Below, in pieces: positions 10,683 to 22,173 of a stretch of 64,000 bases of DNA. The notes beneath the pieces were generated by a model. It was not told where the DNA came from. It searched no databases and saw only the letters and a list, made by a program, of their open reading frames with translations. The translations under genes and the position numbers were made by a program. Source of the DNA: Hsuehochloa calcarea (taxonomy: Eukaryota > Streptophyta > Magnoliopsida > Poales > Poaceae); NCBI GenBank assembly GCA_036346395.1, contig CM070599.1, positions 38,803,232-38,867,231 of the forward strand, given 5' to 3'. Within the stretch, counting starts at the first letter, position 1. Every line of letters starts with the position of its first letter.

Positions 10683-13600
10683 TGTGACGCCCCGTGTCAT
10701 TACCCCTAGGGTAATCACACTTAGGCATACGGATTACTATTCGTCTGCCCGGTAGAACACCGCTCCGACGAATAGCAAGCCATTTTATCGAGTTGCGCAA
10801 TGTAACAATAAAATAGAAAGCTGTACATCTTTATTACGTAGTAGCCACATAAGACTAGGGTTCTTAATAAAGCTATTACACGATACAAAGGAGCTTCCGC
10901 TCGAGTGCGCTCAACTACCGCCTCCTACTCGTCCCACGAGTCAAAGATGGCTTCCATCTCGCCAGTCTTCGCGCATTGGCGCCTTCTTCTCCTATTTCTT
11001 TGCATCGGTACTGCAAGTCCTTTGCCCACTCGGGATAGCTCCCGTGGGACTAGGATCTAACAAAGGAGAATACTAACAAGGTTGAGTATGAAGTACTCAA
11101 GAAGCATTAATAGCAAACAATGCCTTCGCATGGTGATCTCGGTTCTTTATCACAAATTCTAAAATCATCTCATTACGAAAATAAACATTAAAACATTAAG
11201 TTGCAATTTTAATTCGAAAATACTACTAGTCACTCGGAAAGAAGAAAGACCCTAGCGGTTCCGTGAGACTCCAATCCAAGAGGCGCATGAATTCATGATT
11301 TGTATAGCACTGCGCAGGCTTGCGCCACTTTACCCATAGCTATCCTGAACTCTTTATGAGCTAGGTCCATCGCATTTCCTTTGATGCGACTTCAAGTTCA
11401 GAATACAGACGTTTTCCAGGTTACGTGATTAAGTCTCCACCCATTGTTTTCCGTCGGTGTCCGAGCGCACCAGTCCTCCACCGAGTTCCAACAATGTTGG
11501 TTGGGGCGGCTATCCTCCGAGCCCAACACTCCACCTTGGACCGGCTATCCTCCGTGTCCAACATTCCCGTTGTGGAGAACGTAATTACGTAAACAGGTAG
11601 CATTTTCTGCCCGCCGAAACGGGGAAATGGTTGGCACTGATTTTACGGCATCTGACCGAGTAAGAGTTTTGTTAGTCCTTATATTATAGTTGTAGGTAAA
11701 GGGTCCCATCTCATCATCATCATCATCATCATCATCATTATCATCTCTTTTCTCTACCAAGGCCCCCTTTACCCACATAGTAATTCTCATCTCATTCTCA
11801 TTCTCATCTTTCTTATCTTTCTCATCATCTCAATTCAATTTGATTTTGGGAAATAGTTTTGATGCGATTATATATATGATAGAGCAATATACGGTTTACA
11901 TTTAAAATAGCTATATTGATGTTCAAGAGGATCGCTTGCCTTTAGAGTTTTTGGAAAGGTCGACGATGACGAATCTCTTATCAGCTTCTCCTGTCAAGAC
12001 CTTTGGTTCGCCCTCTGTAGTAGCGGAGTACGAATAATATATAAATAAATACTTAGTTAAGTTTTGGTGATAGTAGATGAATAAAATGCTAATACGACTC
12101 TACGTTAGCCAATTTTAATTTAACAAAACTTTTTGGAATCGACCGATTAGCACTCTTCCGCTACAAATCGTTCTAGGTTAAGCTCGATCTATTGTCGACA
12201 CCACGAACTCACGTTCTAGACTCAAAACCAAACAACTAATTCTAATCCTAATCTCTAGTCAACCGACTAACTACTGCACTACTAAACCCTAATCACTACA
12301 AAACCAATTAACTAACCGGCTAATCTACTGGACTAATCCTAACAAAACCAACTAAACCTCTAATCTAATCACATTCCTTAATCTACCCCTAACCTAACCT
12401 AACCTACTTGGCTAATCTAAACCCCCTTAACAACTAACCTAACCCTCCCTCTAACTACTATCCTAATCGGCTAACTAACCCCTAATATCACCCCCTAATC
12501 TAACCCTAACCCTCACTCACCCTCGGCGCCGACGCCACTCTCTCTAACCCGGCTCCCCCGCTGCCTCTCTGCCGACACTCTCCTTCTCCTCTCTCTCGCG
12601 CCTCTCCCTCACCGCCGATTCTCCCCTCTCTCGCCTCCCCTCTCTCTCTCTCTCGAAACCCTGCCGCCATCGCCTCCGACTGCTACCGCCTCCGGTCCCT
12701 CGAGCTGACTCCTCGACCGCTCCACCCGGTGCCTCCTGCTCCCCTCGACCCCCGGCTCCCGGCCTCCACTGGCCTGGTCGCCTCGTCTTCAGTGGCGCTT
12801 GAAGCTAGCCGCCGCCGCCGCCTCCACTTCCTCGGTGGCTTGGTGCTTGACGCCGCCGCCGATTCGCCCCACTGGTGTTGTGGTGGCCGGCTCGGCTCGG
12901 TCTTCCTTCCATCGGCCGCCATGGCTCCTGTGTAAGGTTCGCCCGGTCATGGAACCCTAGGTAAATCGAACTCCTCCTAACCCTATTGCTCTGTGATGGA
13001 AAGGATTGAAACCTATTGATGCTATTTGGACCCGGTGATGTGTGGATGATGAGCAATGAAAACTGATTTGTGCTGGGTGTTACCTTTGTGATGGATCACA
13101 GTTGGGGAGAAGGGGTGGCAGTGCTGGCTTGGGCTGGTGCTCTTCCTTCTCTGCTCTGGTTCTGGCTTCGATTGCGGGCTTCTTTGGGTTGGGTTACTGG
13201 GGTTCCTCTCTTCTTTGCACAGGGGGCTCCTCCTCTGCACCACAGGCTGCTGCTTCTTCCGCTTTCAGTTGAACCCTCTTCGGTTCACCGCCTCGGCCGT
13301 GGGATGAAATGCTTGTGGTTGTGCTTTGCTGGTTTGCCGGCTTTGCTTGCTCTGTGTATCTGGGCAGTGGCTTCAGGGGGAATGTATTGCTGTGTTGCTG
13401 GGTGTGAAAACTGAGGCTGGTTTGAGGGGATGCATTTGTGCTGGTTGGCTATACTGGGGGAAATGTATTGCTGTGGCTTCTGGAAGGGGAAATGCATTTA
13501 GCTTGGCTTTCTTTGGCCGTGTTATCTTCTTTGGGGAATGAATACCTTCTTGTGGTCGGGTCTTTGGGGATGCACTTGCCGGGCCGCTCTATTGCCGGTC

Positions 13601-14323
13601 TTCTTTCGGGAGATGCATTCTTTGGGAAGGTGTATTTGTCTTTGGGATGCCTTTCTTCTTTGCTAGCTTCGGGCCGTGGTTGCTTTGTTGGGGAAATATA
13701 GTCTTCTTTGTTTGCTTATCGGGCGCTTTGCAATTGGTTGTTGCACCAGTGAAGCTTGGTGAGGTGTGGTTACTGGGGTATGAAATGAGGGTTTGCCTTT
13801 GTGGTTTCGGCAAATGCAAATAGTGGGTGTTTGGTTTTCATAGTGCCGGATGATGAGACCTGACGTAGCGAGATGTCGAAGGATCTTGGGTGGTCCGGAT
13901 ATCTTGGCGATCAAGGGCCGTGACGACGGTTGGTCCGGGAATCTTGATTGCCAAGGGACCGACTACTCGGTGGTACTGGATACTCTCATCGCACTTCGGG
14001 AAATCTGACGGCCACTCTCTATGCTCTAACCTTTATATACTACTGCTCACTGGAATACTCTTGACTACGATTACTAACCAATTGCGGGTTTTCTTGCGGC
14101 GAGGAAAATGGATCGCGAGGTGGCTCTACGGCGGCGCGATCAAGACAAGACGACAAGGAAACGGCTACCACAGCATTTACAAGAAGAGAAGAACTAGGGT
14201 TTTAGTTATTTACTGCCAAGAATATTGTAAATGCTTGTAAAACAATTGTTGTAAAATCTTTTTGATGCAATGAAATGAAAATGTTTTATGTTAACAATTA
14301 TGTAAATGGTGCGGGTCGTCACA
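10683..14323 (-). repeat. 5' LTR (right copy) of the gag-only retrotransposon
   Basis: This 3,641-bp LTR is co-linear with 4261-7962 and carries the same CAT microsatellite, telomere-like segment and repeat-rich right third. It must contain the promoter that drives minus-strand transcription. I could not place a TATA box with confidence. Confidence 0.95.
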
Positions 14324-14328
14324 GTCTT
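14324..14328. other. Target-site duplication GTCTT (right)
   Basis: This exact copy of 4256-4260 directly follows the CGTCACA end of the right LTR. Confidence 0.95.
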
Positions 14329-14893
14329 TCTCATCTCTCCACGGTTCCTCACAATACGGATGATTGAACCCTCCTAGGTCCCCCATCACTCTTCACCTTC
14401 ATGGCTTCATCCATATCTTTTATTTACCTAATCTTTGTGTTTCATTCGAAAGCGTTAGTTTGTTTTGTAAAATCATAAGTACTAAATAACTTTTTTTCCT
14501 TGTGAGATGTTTGTTCATTGAAGAAAATTTTATTGCTTGGGTAAAATTTTTGATGATCATGTTGATGCCTAAGCTCGGGTCAGAGAGGGGGGAATATGGG
14601 TTGTTTTGAAACTTTTAGTGTCCCGTATAAATGGTGAAGTTCAATTTTTTATAGCCAAGGTGTGCAACACATACCAGAGCTTCATCATCTTGGTGCTTAT
14701 GGTCTGTTTATATGCAAAGTGATTGTTCATTCATTTTAGGTAGCAGTAGTAGCGGGTGTGTAATAGTTGGAGTTAATATTTTTTTATTCGTGTGTGGAAA
14801 AAATTGATATTTATTATTCGGTTTAGGACCTCGTATGTTGATATGTATCCCTGTCTTTTGAGGTTCTGTTGCAATGCACGGGTGTCCTACTAG
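14329..14893 (+). mobile_element. Possible 3' part of a Helitron
   Basis: The segment ends GCAATGCACGGGTGTCCTA followed by CTAG and then T. This resembles the grass Helitron 3' end, in which a GC-rich word precedes CTRR and insertion is between A and T. The upstream 0.5 kb is AT-rich without a gene. The expected terminal hairpin is not clearly formed and the 5' TC end was not found. The 10-kb retrotransposon at 4261 would have inserted into this element if it extends further left. Confidence 0.35.
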
Positions 14894-15177
14894 TCAAGAA
14901 ATATAATGAACACAAATGCACAAAGAAGAACACATATATATTTTATTCACCTATATGTCTGTTGTACATGTGGCCCTTATATATATAACTCATAGTAGTA
15001 GGTGTGTTTATTCGGTATTTTTGGTTTGGTATATACAGTAAATACAATATTATTAGTTTGGTAAATACGATATCTTTAAAAATACAATTCGGTTCCAAGA
15101 AAATTTAATTTATTTTGATACCGTATCAGTAAATATAATATTTACTAAAGTTGTCCCGAATCACTAATGACGACATT

Positions 15178-15520
15178 GTGGCAATGCGCGCCCCAGCCCA
15201 GCGGCATACCGACACTCTGGCACTAGGCAGGCAGCAGATCGACCAGCAGAGCAGAGGCACAGAGCCACAGCCCGTAGCAACTACCACAGCAGTACCCAGT
15301 CCAGCAGTCCAGCACATATTGATATAACAGAAAGGAGTTAGCACTGAGCACTTCACATATAGCGTAGCGGCAGCACTATGCAGTAATGCAGTATGCACCG
15401 CACCAACCAGCAAAGGCATAGCAAGCAGCAGCCAGCACAACACTCTGCGGTCTGACACTCTGCGGTCTGCACCGTAGCAAAGCAAGCAGCAGCCAGCAGC
15501 CCAACACCTGTCGCCTGCGA
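15178..15520. repeat. CAGC/CAGCA-rich imperfect repeat region
   Basis: The words AGCAAGCAGCAGCCAGC and CAGCAGTCCAGCAC and close variants recur throughout. Two copies of an AGCAAGCAGCAGCCAGCA word occur about 60 bp apart (near 15420 and 15482). The minus-strand open frames across it are repeat translations. Confidence 0.5.
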
Positions 15521-15524
15521 GTTA

Positions 15525-16073
15525 GAGTGTGTTTATTTCGTTGAATGGAGTGGTTCTGAATCATCCGGTAAGAGAAATGAACTTCGTTTATGTGTTTAGT
15601 TGGTTGAATAGAATCAAACCATTCGGGATGAGATGATTCAAGAAAAAGGAATATTTCATATTTATACTGTATCATCCCGTTCGGGAAAATCCCGAACCAC
15701 ACCGTTCACTCGAATTCCAAGGCGCTGGGTGACGTGGCGGCTTGATTTACGAGCTTCAAATGATCATATTTCCTAAACCAATTATCCGATTTGCGATCCG
15801 ATTGAACCGTTGTGTTCCTTGTCATTTAATCAACAAAATAAGATCACTCTTGGCATATTTTAGTGCAAAAATGTCATGCGAACCATCCTATCCCACCAAC
15901 CAAATACCATCTTGAACCATCCAGGACAATCATATTCCACCAACCAAACAAAATCATGTATCATCATATCCCACCAACTAAACACTATACTTGTATCATC
16001 TCATCCAGGACGATCACATCCTACCTGTACCATCCTATCCCATTCAACCTCATCCCACCAACCAAACGCACCC
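15525..16073. mobile_element. Tourist-like MITE (PIF/Harbinger type)
   Basis: The element is flanked by TTA on both sides (15522-15524 and 16074-16076). It has imperfect terminal inverted repeats: the left end is GAGTGTGTTTATTTCGTTG, and the reverse complement of the right end starts GGGTGCGTTTGGTTGGTGG. The length is 549 bp with no coding capacity. The interior has recurring CCATCCTATCCCACCAACC-like words on the right side. TTA duplication with GGGTGYGTTTGG-type ends is characteristic of Tourist MITEs in grasses. Confidence 0.8.
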
Positions 16074-16654
16074 TTAGACTATGAGGTGGAATGGATGGGC
16101 TGAGCGCCAGCTCTGTCTCTGTGAGACTGTGAGGTGGATGAGCCGAGCGCCAGCGCGCGAGCCCCCGAGCCAGAGCTATGGCGCCACGCGCATAGAATAG
16201 ACATGTTACGAGATTTTGATTTTCGGTTTTCAACCAGTTTTACAAAAAAACAAAATCCTGTGAAACCAGATTTCTAAATCCCATACCGAATACCGAATAT
16301 CAGTAAAACCACGTTGATCGGTAAAGTTCTGTATTTTCATTACGGTTAGTCGTTTGTCTATAATTAGGTTTCGTAATACCCCCATTGAGCAATAGACAAT
16401 GATATACAAATGTCTCGTCAAAAATTTCTTACAAAAACCCATCGGGAATGGAGAAAAGAGTACATTTTATTCGTAAATTACATTACATTTGTTGTCTTAC
16501 TAAAAACATTTATGTGAGAAAACTTTTGAAAAAACTCACTAAGGAAAAGATTATAACGTTTAATCTTCCGGACCCAATCTTCAAATTTTTGGATAAATCC
16601 CTAGAATTTGATAAGGGTTATTGTATAGGGATTTACTCCCCCGTGAACTCTGTA

Positions 16655-17150
16655 ACTCTTTAAACTGTCTTATTCCAATGTCATGAATACATCTTTGAAA
16701 ACTAGATGCAGGTAGATACTTAGTGAATAAATCAACTGGATCTTCGCAAGATTTTATTTCTAGGATCTTTTACCTAACTATTCTTCTGGATTTTATGAGG
16801 ATTGAAAAATTAGGAGCCATGTGTTTCATGATGTTGCTTTTGACATAACTCATTTGTATTTGTGTAATACATGCTTTATTATCTTCATAGATAATTGAGG
16901 GGGATTGACGGTATTAATGCCACAATACTTCTAAATGTGGTTAATTACATGTCTGAGTCAAACACATCCAAGTGGGGCTTCATATAGTGTTATAATCTGT
17001 GAGTGGTTGGTAGAAGTAGCCACCAAAGTCTACTTAAATGACCGCCAAGAGATGGTTACATCAACACAAAGTAATATAAATATGTTATGAGATTTTGCAC
17101 TATAGAGATTTGACAAATAGTTAACATATCTTTAGGATTTAGTGATGATC
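16655..17150 (-). pseudogene. Ty1/copia pol remnant (RNase H region)
   Basis: The minus strand translates to the C-terminal end of copia polyproteins with scattered stops. A TWRS..TLVATSTNHS block comes first, then IIYEDNKACITQIQ, then KSNIMKHMAPNF. It ends with DPVDLFTKYLPASSFQRC and IHDIGIRQFKEL. These are the RNase H core (the acidic residue in YEDN) and the conserved ADLFTK-type tail. It cannot be functional. The sequence left of it (16210-16650) is probably the element's 3' flank, but no LTR boundary was found. Confidence 0.85.
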
Positions 17151-17786
17151 ATCACGATCTATGCATGATCTTTGCATTATCGACTAACTGGATCTAAATT
17201 GTTTATTGCTAAAACCTTCAAGGTGAATTTGGCTTGACTAATATTTTCAAAATATCAAGTATGATGATCAGTGTTTAGCATATACTTCCCGTGAAGACAA
17301 CTTCTGTTAAAGTCTTATTGCTCTAATGTCTTTTATACAATCTTCGAAAATGAACCTAGGCAAGGATACTATGATCAAATTAAACCGAATTACCATCATG
17401 CAGAGTCTTACATACAAATATCCTATTACCCATCTAGAGATTTTAGGATAAATACTATTTAGTAGTAACATACTTAACTTATTAAATATTATTATTCGAT
17501 TGTGCAACATAATTAGATTATCCTTGCAGAGAATATGGGGTAATACTAGTTGCAAAGTCGTATGCCTTTCAGATACGATTTATCAAAAACCTTTGAGGGT
17601 CTTAATATTTTGTAACTATTTCTAGGTGGTTAAAGTTATAACTAATAGTTTATTCTACATAACTATAAAAGTATGGTTGTACCACTCTAGAGTAAAATAT
17701 AACTAGATTTAGTTTTAGTGTTCAGGGGATTAATGGCCAATATCACCAATGTACATCATACCTTCATGGTACTAGAGGAAATAGTA

Positions 17787-18376
17787 ACATCCCAATTTTC
17801 TTATTTTCAAAACATTTTTGAGTATTTTAGTCCGTTGGAAAATTTCATCAAATTTGATTTGAATTTAATAAAGCTTAAATGAGACTTTTATAGTCAAAAT
17901 AATTTAATGTGACTAATCTAAACATCAATTAAATCCAAAACTATTTTATTTGACTTCATTGTGCTTCGAAATATTTTTTTTAATTTTTTTCGAGTTCATT
18001 TGCTATTTTTAATTTTTAATTTGGATTTTCTGATATTTCTAAAATAGAAAAGCTATTTAAAATCCCAGGAAAATATTTGGGCTGAATTTTCTTTTGCCTA
18101 CCCATTACTTTCTCTCTTCGGCACAAACCATCCAGCCCAGACCGCACGCACTGTAGCCCATCTCCGTGTCCGCCTCGCTGTCACTAACGGGTGGGTCCCA
18201 CCTGTCAGGGGGTGTCTTTATCGTCCCCGACTTGGACTCCTTCTCTGAGTTTGTTACGACTCCATCGTCGCGTTCATCCTAGACACCTCGTAGCCGCCTT
18301 TAAAAGGACTCGAGGGCCTTCGTTTTCTGCATCCTGAGCTGCACCGCCCTCTAAAACCCTAGCTGCCACCTCGAGT
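17787..18376 (+). mobile_element. LTR-like fragment of a gypsy retrotransposon
   Basis: The segment opens TAACATCCCAATTTTC, resembling the TGTAACATCCC start of many grass Ty3 LTRs. It is AT-rich at first, then GC-rich with the GGTGGGTCCCACCTGTCAG word common in such LTRs. It has a TATA-like CCTTTAAAAGG at about 18298-18308. The right end is cut where a copia gag remnant of opposite orientation begins. No target duplication could be established. Confidence 0.45.
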
Positions 18377-19217
18377 TCATCGCCTAGCAGCCGGAATCAC
18401 ACGAAGAAGAAACCACATCTGAAACACATCTGGGAGGATGAGCAGTCTTGTTGCCTGATTCTTGCTTCTGGGACCTACCTTTGCATGACCCTCTACCATG
18501 GGGTTTACTACTGCCACTCTGCATCCCAACCTTCTTTCATCTACCCCCATACTGTTTTGGACCTTTTCCACGGTCCTAGCTTCTGCTATCCTGCTAAGCA
18601 TTGGCGTGTGCTTCAGGCACAACTATCGTCCCAGTAGGACGTATCTGATGGTTTTCTATTAGAAGTTCTACATGTTTCTCTGCTTCCAACAAAGTGTACA
18701 TCAGCTAAGAGTACTTCAACTATTTCGTATTGCAGTATTGTTGTTGCAGTGCCCGCATATTGGGGTGGAAGGTGCACAAAGTCTTCTATATCATATCGGC
18801 TTCTGTAACTATCTGGTTACAGAACCTCAATTTGGAGATAAGTTTGTGCATGGTAGAGTTATATGCTGCCACGGTCTTAAAATCCTGAAATCACAGGTTA
18901 GTCCATTCACGTTGTGCTTCTGGGAGTAGGACAGATCTCTACTGGTTGTAGCGTATCTTCATAGAATTCCACAATGCTAGTGGATCCTCCTCCATTAAGT
19001 ATTCAGACTCCAGGTCTGCATAGAGATGGTGCCTCAGCAAGTGCTTGGCCGCATACTTGGCGGCCTCAAGGATGGTAGGGGCGCCAGCTACTGGCTCGGT
19101 GATGATGGCTCCAAGAGATCGAGACTTCAGGCTGATCTTTGCGTCCATTGACGAGGTGAGGTAGTTGTTGCCATTCAGGGCAAGCTCAGCGAATTCTTTC
19201 TTTGCGACGTCTGACAT
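18377..19217 (-). pseudogene. Ty1/copia gag (UBN2-type) remnant
   Basis: An intact stretch from the ATG at 19217 to about 18940 has the architecture of plant copia gag. It contains a MSDVAKKEFAELALNGNNYL start, a LLRHHLYADLESEYLMEED block and the LWNSMKIRYN motif. Downstream the frame is broken. Related pieces continue to about 18377, including an LEAEKHVELLIENHQ-like segment and basic, glycine-rich sequence where an RNA-binding domain is expected. No zinc knuckle can be read. It belongs with the primer site and short LTR at 20169-20343. Confidence 0.8.
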
Positions 19218-20168
19218 CTCCTACATTAGGTTCACGCAATGTTCAGTTTTACTACAAGTAAAATAGAATCTAAAGTATGGATATTGCGAAAACATTTTTC
19301 TAGCAATTATTATGATTTTATGCTAATTAACGAGGTCTAAGGATAATCTTCAGAATTACCAATATGACATAAAAACAATTTCAGTAAATAAAGTTAGGGA
19401 AAATAAAACTAATTGATACGAAGCTTCCAAGGTGTGCTCAGTCTAAGGTTTCACAAGATATGGAAGCTCATATGCCTAAAAACCATGTTTCTAAGATTAT
19501 TTAAGGTTATTGCATAAAATAAATAATATTAAAGTAAATAACCATGAACTTAGGGTCTAGATTATACAATAACCCATTAAACATGCTAATCTATTGCAAA
19601 AATCGGATTCCTGATGGGTTATTTTGCAAGAATATGTAAAAATACAAAATTCATCTTAATTTCCCAAAACTCTAGGGGGTTTTCGCAAAATTTCCTTATG
19701 CGCGAAAGTTTCCTCATAATTTCTGAACACTTAGAGCCCATTTGCATTTTTTTGGATTTGCATTTTTTATCTTCTTTCGGTTGATGGGTCGGGCCAGCCC
19801 AAAAGGCCACCCACCTACTCGAGAATGGGTGGGGGATTTAGGTTTTCCCTACCCCTTTGTAGGGGGCGATGGCTGCTAGCGCGGTGGCTAGCCGACGGGG
19901 AGGGTACGCGGCTGGCATGAGATACCTGCAGGGTCGCACACGGTGGGCGTCGGCATCAGGTTGGAGGCGGCGGTGGCTGGCACTGTGTTGGTCGACAAAC
20001 CGGGATATCTTTTTCTTCTCGCGTGAAGAGTTTGTATTCAATTTAATTGCGATAATTAGCAGTAATTATTCGTAGATATCGATTAAACAAGTCTAAAACC
20101 CTAATTAGCAAAATTAATCTACCATATTAATTAATAGTGAAATTAGAGATTTGGCCATGTAGAGTGAT
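19218..20168. other. Copia leader region and AT-rich sequence, no gene
   Basis: This lies between the copia gag start and the primer-binding site. It includes a small GC-rich patch at about 19865-20000 with short open frames on both strands and no recognisable domain. It is best read as retroelement 5' leader, longer than usual and possibly containing secondary insertions. Confidence 0.5.
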
Positions 20169-20184
20169 CGTGTTGATAACGTGT
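20169..20184 (-). other. Atypical primer-binding site (ACACGTTATCAACACG)
   Basis: The minus strand reads ACACGTTATCAACACG directly after the TTTTTCA end of the short LTR. This resembles the TTATCAGCACG-type site of some plant copia elements instead of the usual TGGTATCAGAGC. Confidence 0.55.
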
Positions 20185-20343
20185 TGAAAAACGTAGTAGT
20201 CATAAGAACTAATCACCAATAATAGACAAATAACAGAGAGAAAAATATATGGGGAATTTTTTTATTAATTGGTCAATATCTTTCTAAATACAAAGAGGTC
20301 ATATTTAAAGACTAATACCCACCTAGACTAGAGTTTCTCAACA
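20185..20343 (-). mobile_element. Short (159 bp) copia LTR
   Basis: On the minus strand it begins TGTTGAGAAACTCTAG and ends CGTTTTTCA. It contains a TTTAAATATG-type TATA region and is followed by the primer-like site. The partner 3' LTR was not found in this window, so the element is truncated. Confidence 0.6.
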
Positions 20344-21110
20344 ATTTTTTTTTATACAAAAGATGATACATTCTCTCTTTGTATCCTCCTCTAGTTAAAA
20401 TTTTGAGTGACATGCAGTGAAAAACTGTTGAGGTGGCGGCCGTTGAAAATGCCCTTCTGGAAACTAAACTTGGTGAACAAAGTCAGAAGAACAATAGTAA
20501 CAGGGCCCGACATCTAAGTAATAAACTCATTAAAACTGAAAAGAAAGGTCCCCTAACAGGCCATCAATTCTAATAAACTTTTTTGCCAGCCTTCTCAGCA
20601 ACTGAACACCGTTATGTCCTCCGAAACTTGTACATGACTTAATTTATAGGAGCGACGCGTTGCAACAACTTTGGTATTATTCACATACCAGATCGTACAT
20701 AGTTGTTTTCTCGGCCTTGCATGAATTATGAATTATGAATTATATTTAGTGTAATTCTGTATATATTACTGAAATTTTGTAAATTTTTTGACCGTATCAC
20801 TGGCATGTAGGGTCAAATTTTACATGTCAGTGAAAAAATTCGGTGGTAAATAAGAAATTTGCCCTTATATTCAGCATGCTGGTATTGCTTGGGCATTGTT
20901 AAGTTTTTGACAGCCCATAAAGTAGGCTGAGCTGTATATGATACTTCCAAGCAAGAAGCTAAACTACCTAAATATTCGCATTTTCGTAACGTAAAAAAGA
21001 TCTTACATAGTATATTACATATATCAAATGCATACACACATTAATCCTGACCAATTTATAACAAAAAACCACTTAAAAATATAACAAAGGCTAGACTCAC
21101 AGGTCACAAA
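20344..21110. other. Intergenic region downstream of the TIP5;1-like gene
   Basis: AT-rich with no open frame of interest. It includes a palindrome-like segment around 20790-20850, where GACCGTATCACTGGCATGTA is followed by TTTTACATGTCAGTG. This probably belongs to a small decayed transposon. It should contain the 3' UTR of the minus-strand aquaporin gene near 21050-21110. Confidence 0.5.
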
Positions 21111-22098
21111 TCACACCACCACCGTTTCCACGCTCCCGTGCCGCGACTCGTGCGACAGCGGCTCGGGCACGGACGGGAACACCAAATTCTGGTGCACCAG
21201 CGCCGCGACCGCCGCGCCAATCATCGGGCCGACCCAGTACACGGCCTGGTTCTTGAAGTCCCCGCTGACGACTGCCGGCCCAAACGACCGCGCCGGGTTC
21301 ATGGACGCGCCCGTGAGCGAGCCCGCCGCCAGCACGCACGCGCCCGTCACGAGCCCGACCACCAGCGAGCCCAGCGCCGTCGTCGCCAGCCCCTTCTTGC
21401 CGCACGCGCGAGGGTCGCCGGCCACGTGCACCGTGTACACGAGCATGAACGTGATCACCCCCTCCAGGATCGCCGCGCCAAATCCGGTCATCTCCACCGC
21501 GATCCTCGTCGTCGGCACGGCCTGTACAACCGTGCATTACGATGCTACGGATTTTCGTTTGCAAGGGCGTAAAGGAAATTGGATTTTGAGGGTGGTGAAG
21601 CGATGGATACGCACCTGGCCGGCGGAGATGAAGTGGAGGACGAGGCAGGCGAGGGTGGAGCCGAGCAGTTGAGACATCCAGTAGAAGATGGCGCTCGGAA
21701 CACCAATGTGACCGCCGATAGCGAAGGCAAACGTGACTGCCGGGTTAACGTGGCCGCCGGAGACATCGGCGGCGATGAACACCGCAGCGAAGAGCCCGAA
21801 CGCCTGCGCAACGGCGGTGGCCACCAGGGACGACGCATCGGACGTGACGTCGGGCGTGAGCATCCCTGGCAATACATTCCAAAGTGGTTCGCGATAAGTG
21901 AAATGTATATAATTGTACGAGACCTTTAACTAACATGACATGGACGTAGGACTACGTGAAGCTTGACGTACGGGCAGAGATGGCGGAGCCGACGGCGGTG
22001 AACACGAAGAGGAAGGTGGAGATGAACTCGGCGAAGTACGACCGGAGGGAAGGCAGCGAGAAGCAGTGCTGCAAGTGGACCCGTAAGTTGGACGCCAT
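21111..22098 (-). CDS. TIP5;1: Tonoplast intrinsic protein, TIP5;1-like aquaporin
   Basis: Three exons on the minus strand: 22098-21972, 21865-21615 and 21521-21111. All splice sites are GT-AG and the junction phases fit, giving 262 residues. The protein is a vacuolar-type MIP channel for water and possibly small solutes. Exon 1 (MASNLRVHLQH...) holds the first membrane helix, exon 2 the first NPA loop (SGGHVNPAVTF), and exon 3 the second (TGASMNPARSF) plus FKNQAVYWVGP. The EMTGFGA..EGV segment and FKNQAVYWVGP are typical of TIP5. Hand alignment suggests selectivity-filter residues Gln, Val, Ala and Arg; Arabidopsis TIP5;1 instead has Cys at the Arg position. Exon lengths 127 and 251 match those of the neighbouring TIP gene exactly, so both share the ancestral TIP structure. 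Confidence 0.92.
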
Positions 22099-22165
22099 TG
22101 CAGAAGTATTACTTTCTCGGCACAGTGAACACAAGTTCGCACCTTTTTTATGCGGAGTTACAGAG

Positions 22166-22173
22166 TTTATAAA
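22166..22173 (-). promoter_or_regulatory. TATA box of the TIP5;1-like gene
   Basis: TTTATAAA in a TTCTTTATAAACTC context lies about 70 bases upstream of the start codon at 22098. The spacing allows a short 5' UTR. Confidence 0.6.

Larger units (their letters stand above)
4261..14323 (-). mobile_element. Complete non-autonomous, gag-only LTR retrotransposon with about 3.7-kb LTRs
   Basis: Two long homologous direct repeats (4261-7962 and 10683-14323) start TGTGACGCCCCG and end CGGGTCGTCACA. They flank a 2.7-kb interior with a primer-binding site at the right edge and a polypurine tract at the left edge, so the element is transcribed on the minus strand. The flanking GTCTT duplication is perfect. 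The interior encodes only a frame-broken gag with two zinc knuckles and the first residues of a degenerate protease. No reverse transcriptase, RNase H or integrase is present. This matches the gag-only (TR-GAG/LARD-like) non-autonomous Ty3 class, which would depend on another element for polymerase. The LTRs differ by many small indels, so the insertion is not very recent. Confidence 0.95.

Noticed and set aside
21138..21672. Plus-strand open frames opposite the TIP5;1-like exons
   Set aside because: They are antisense shadows of a GC-rich coding exon; the minus strand has the NPA motifs and splice sites.
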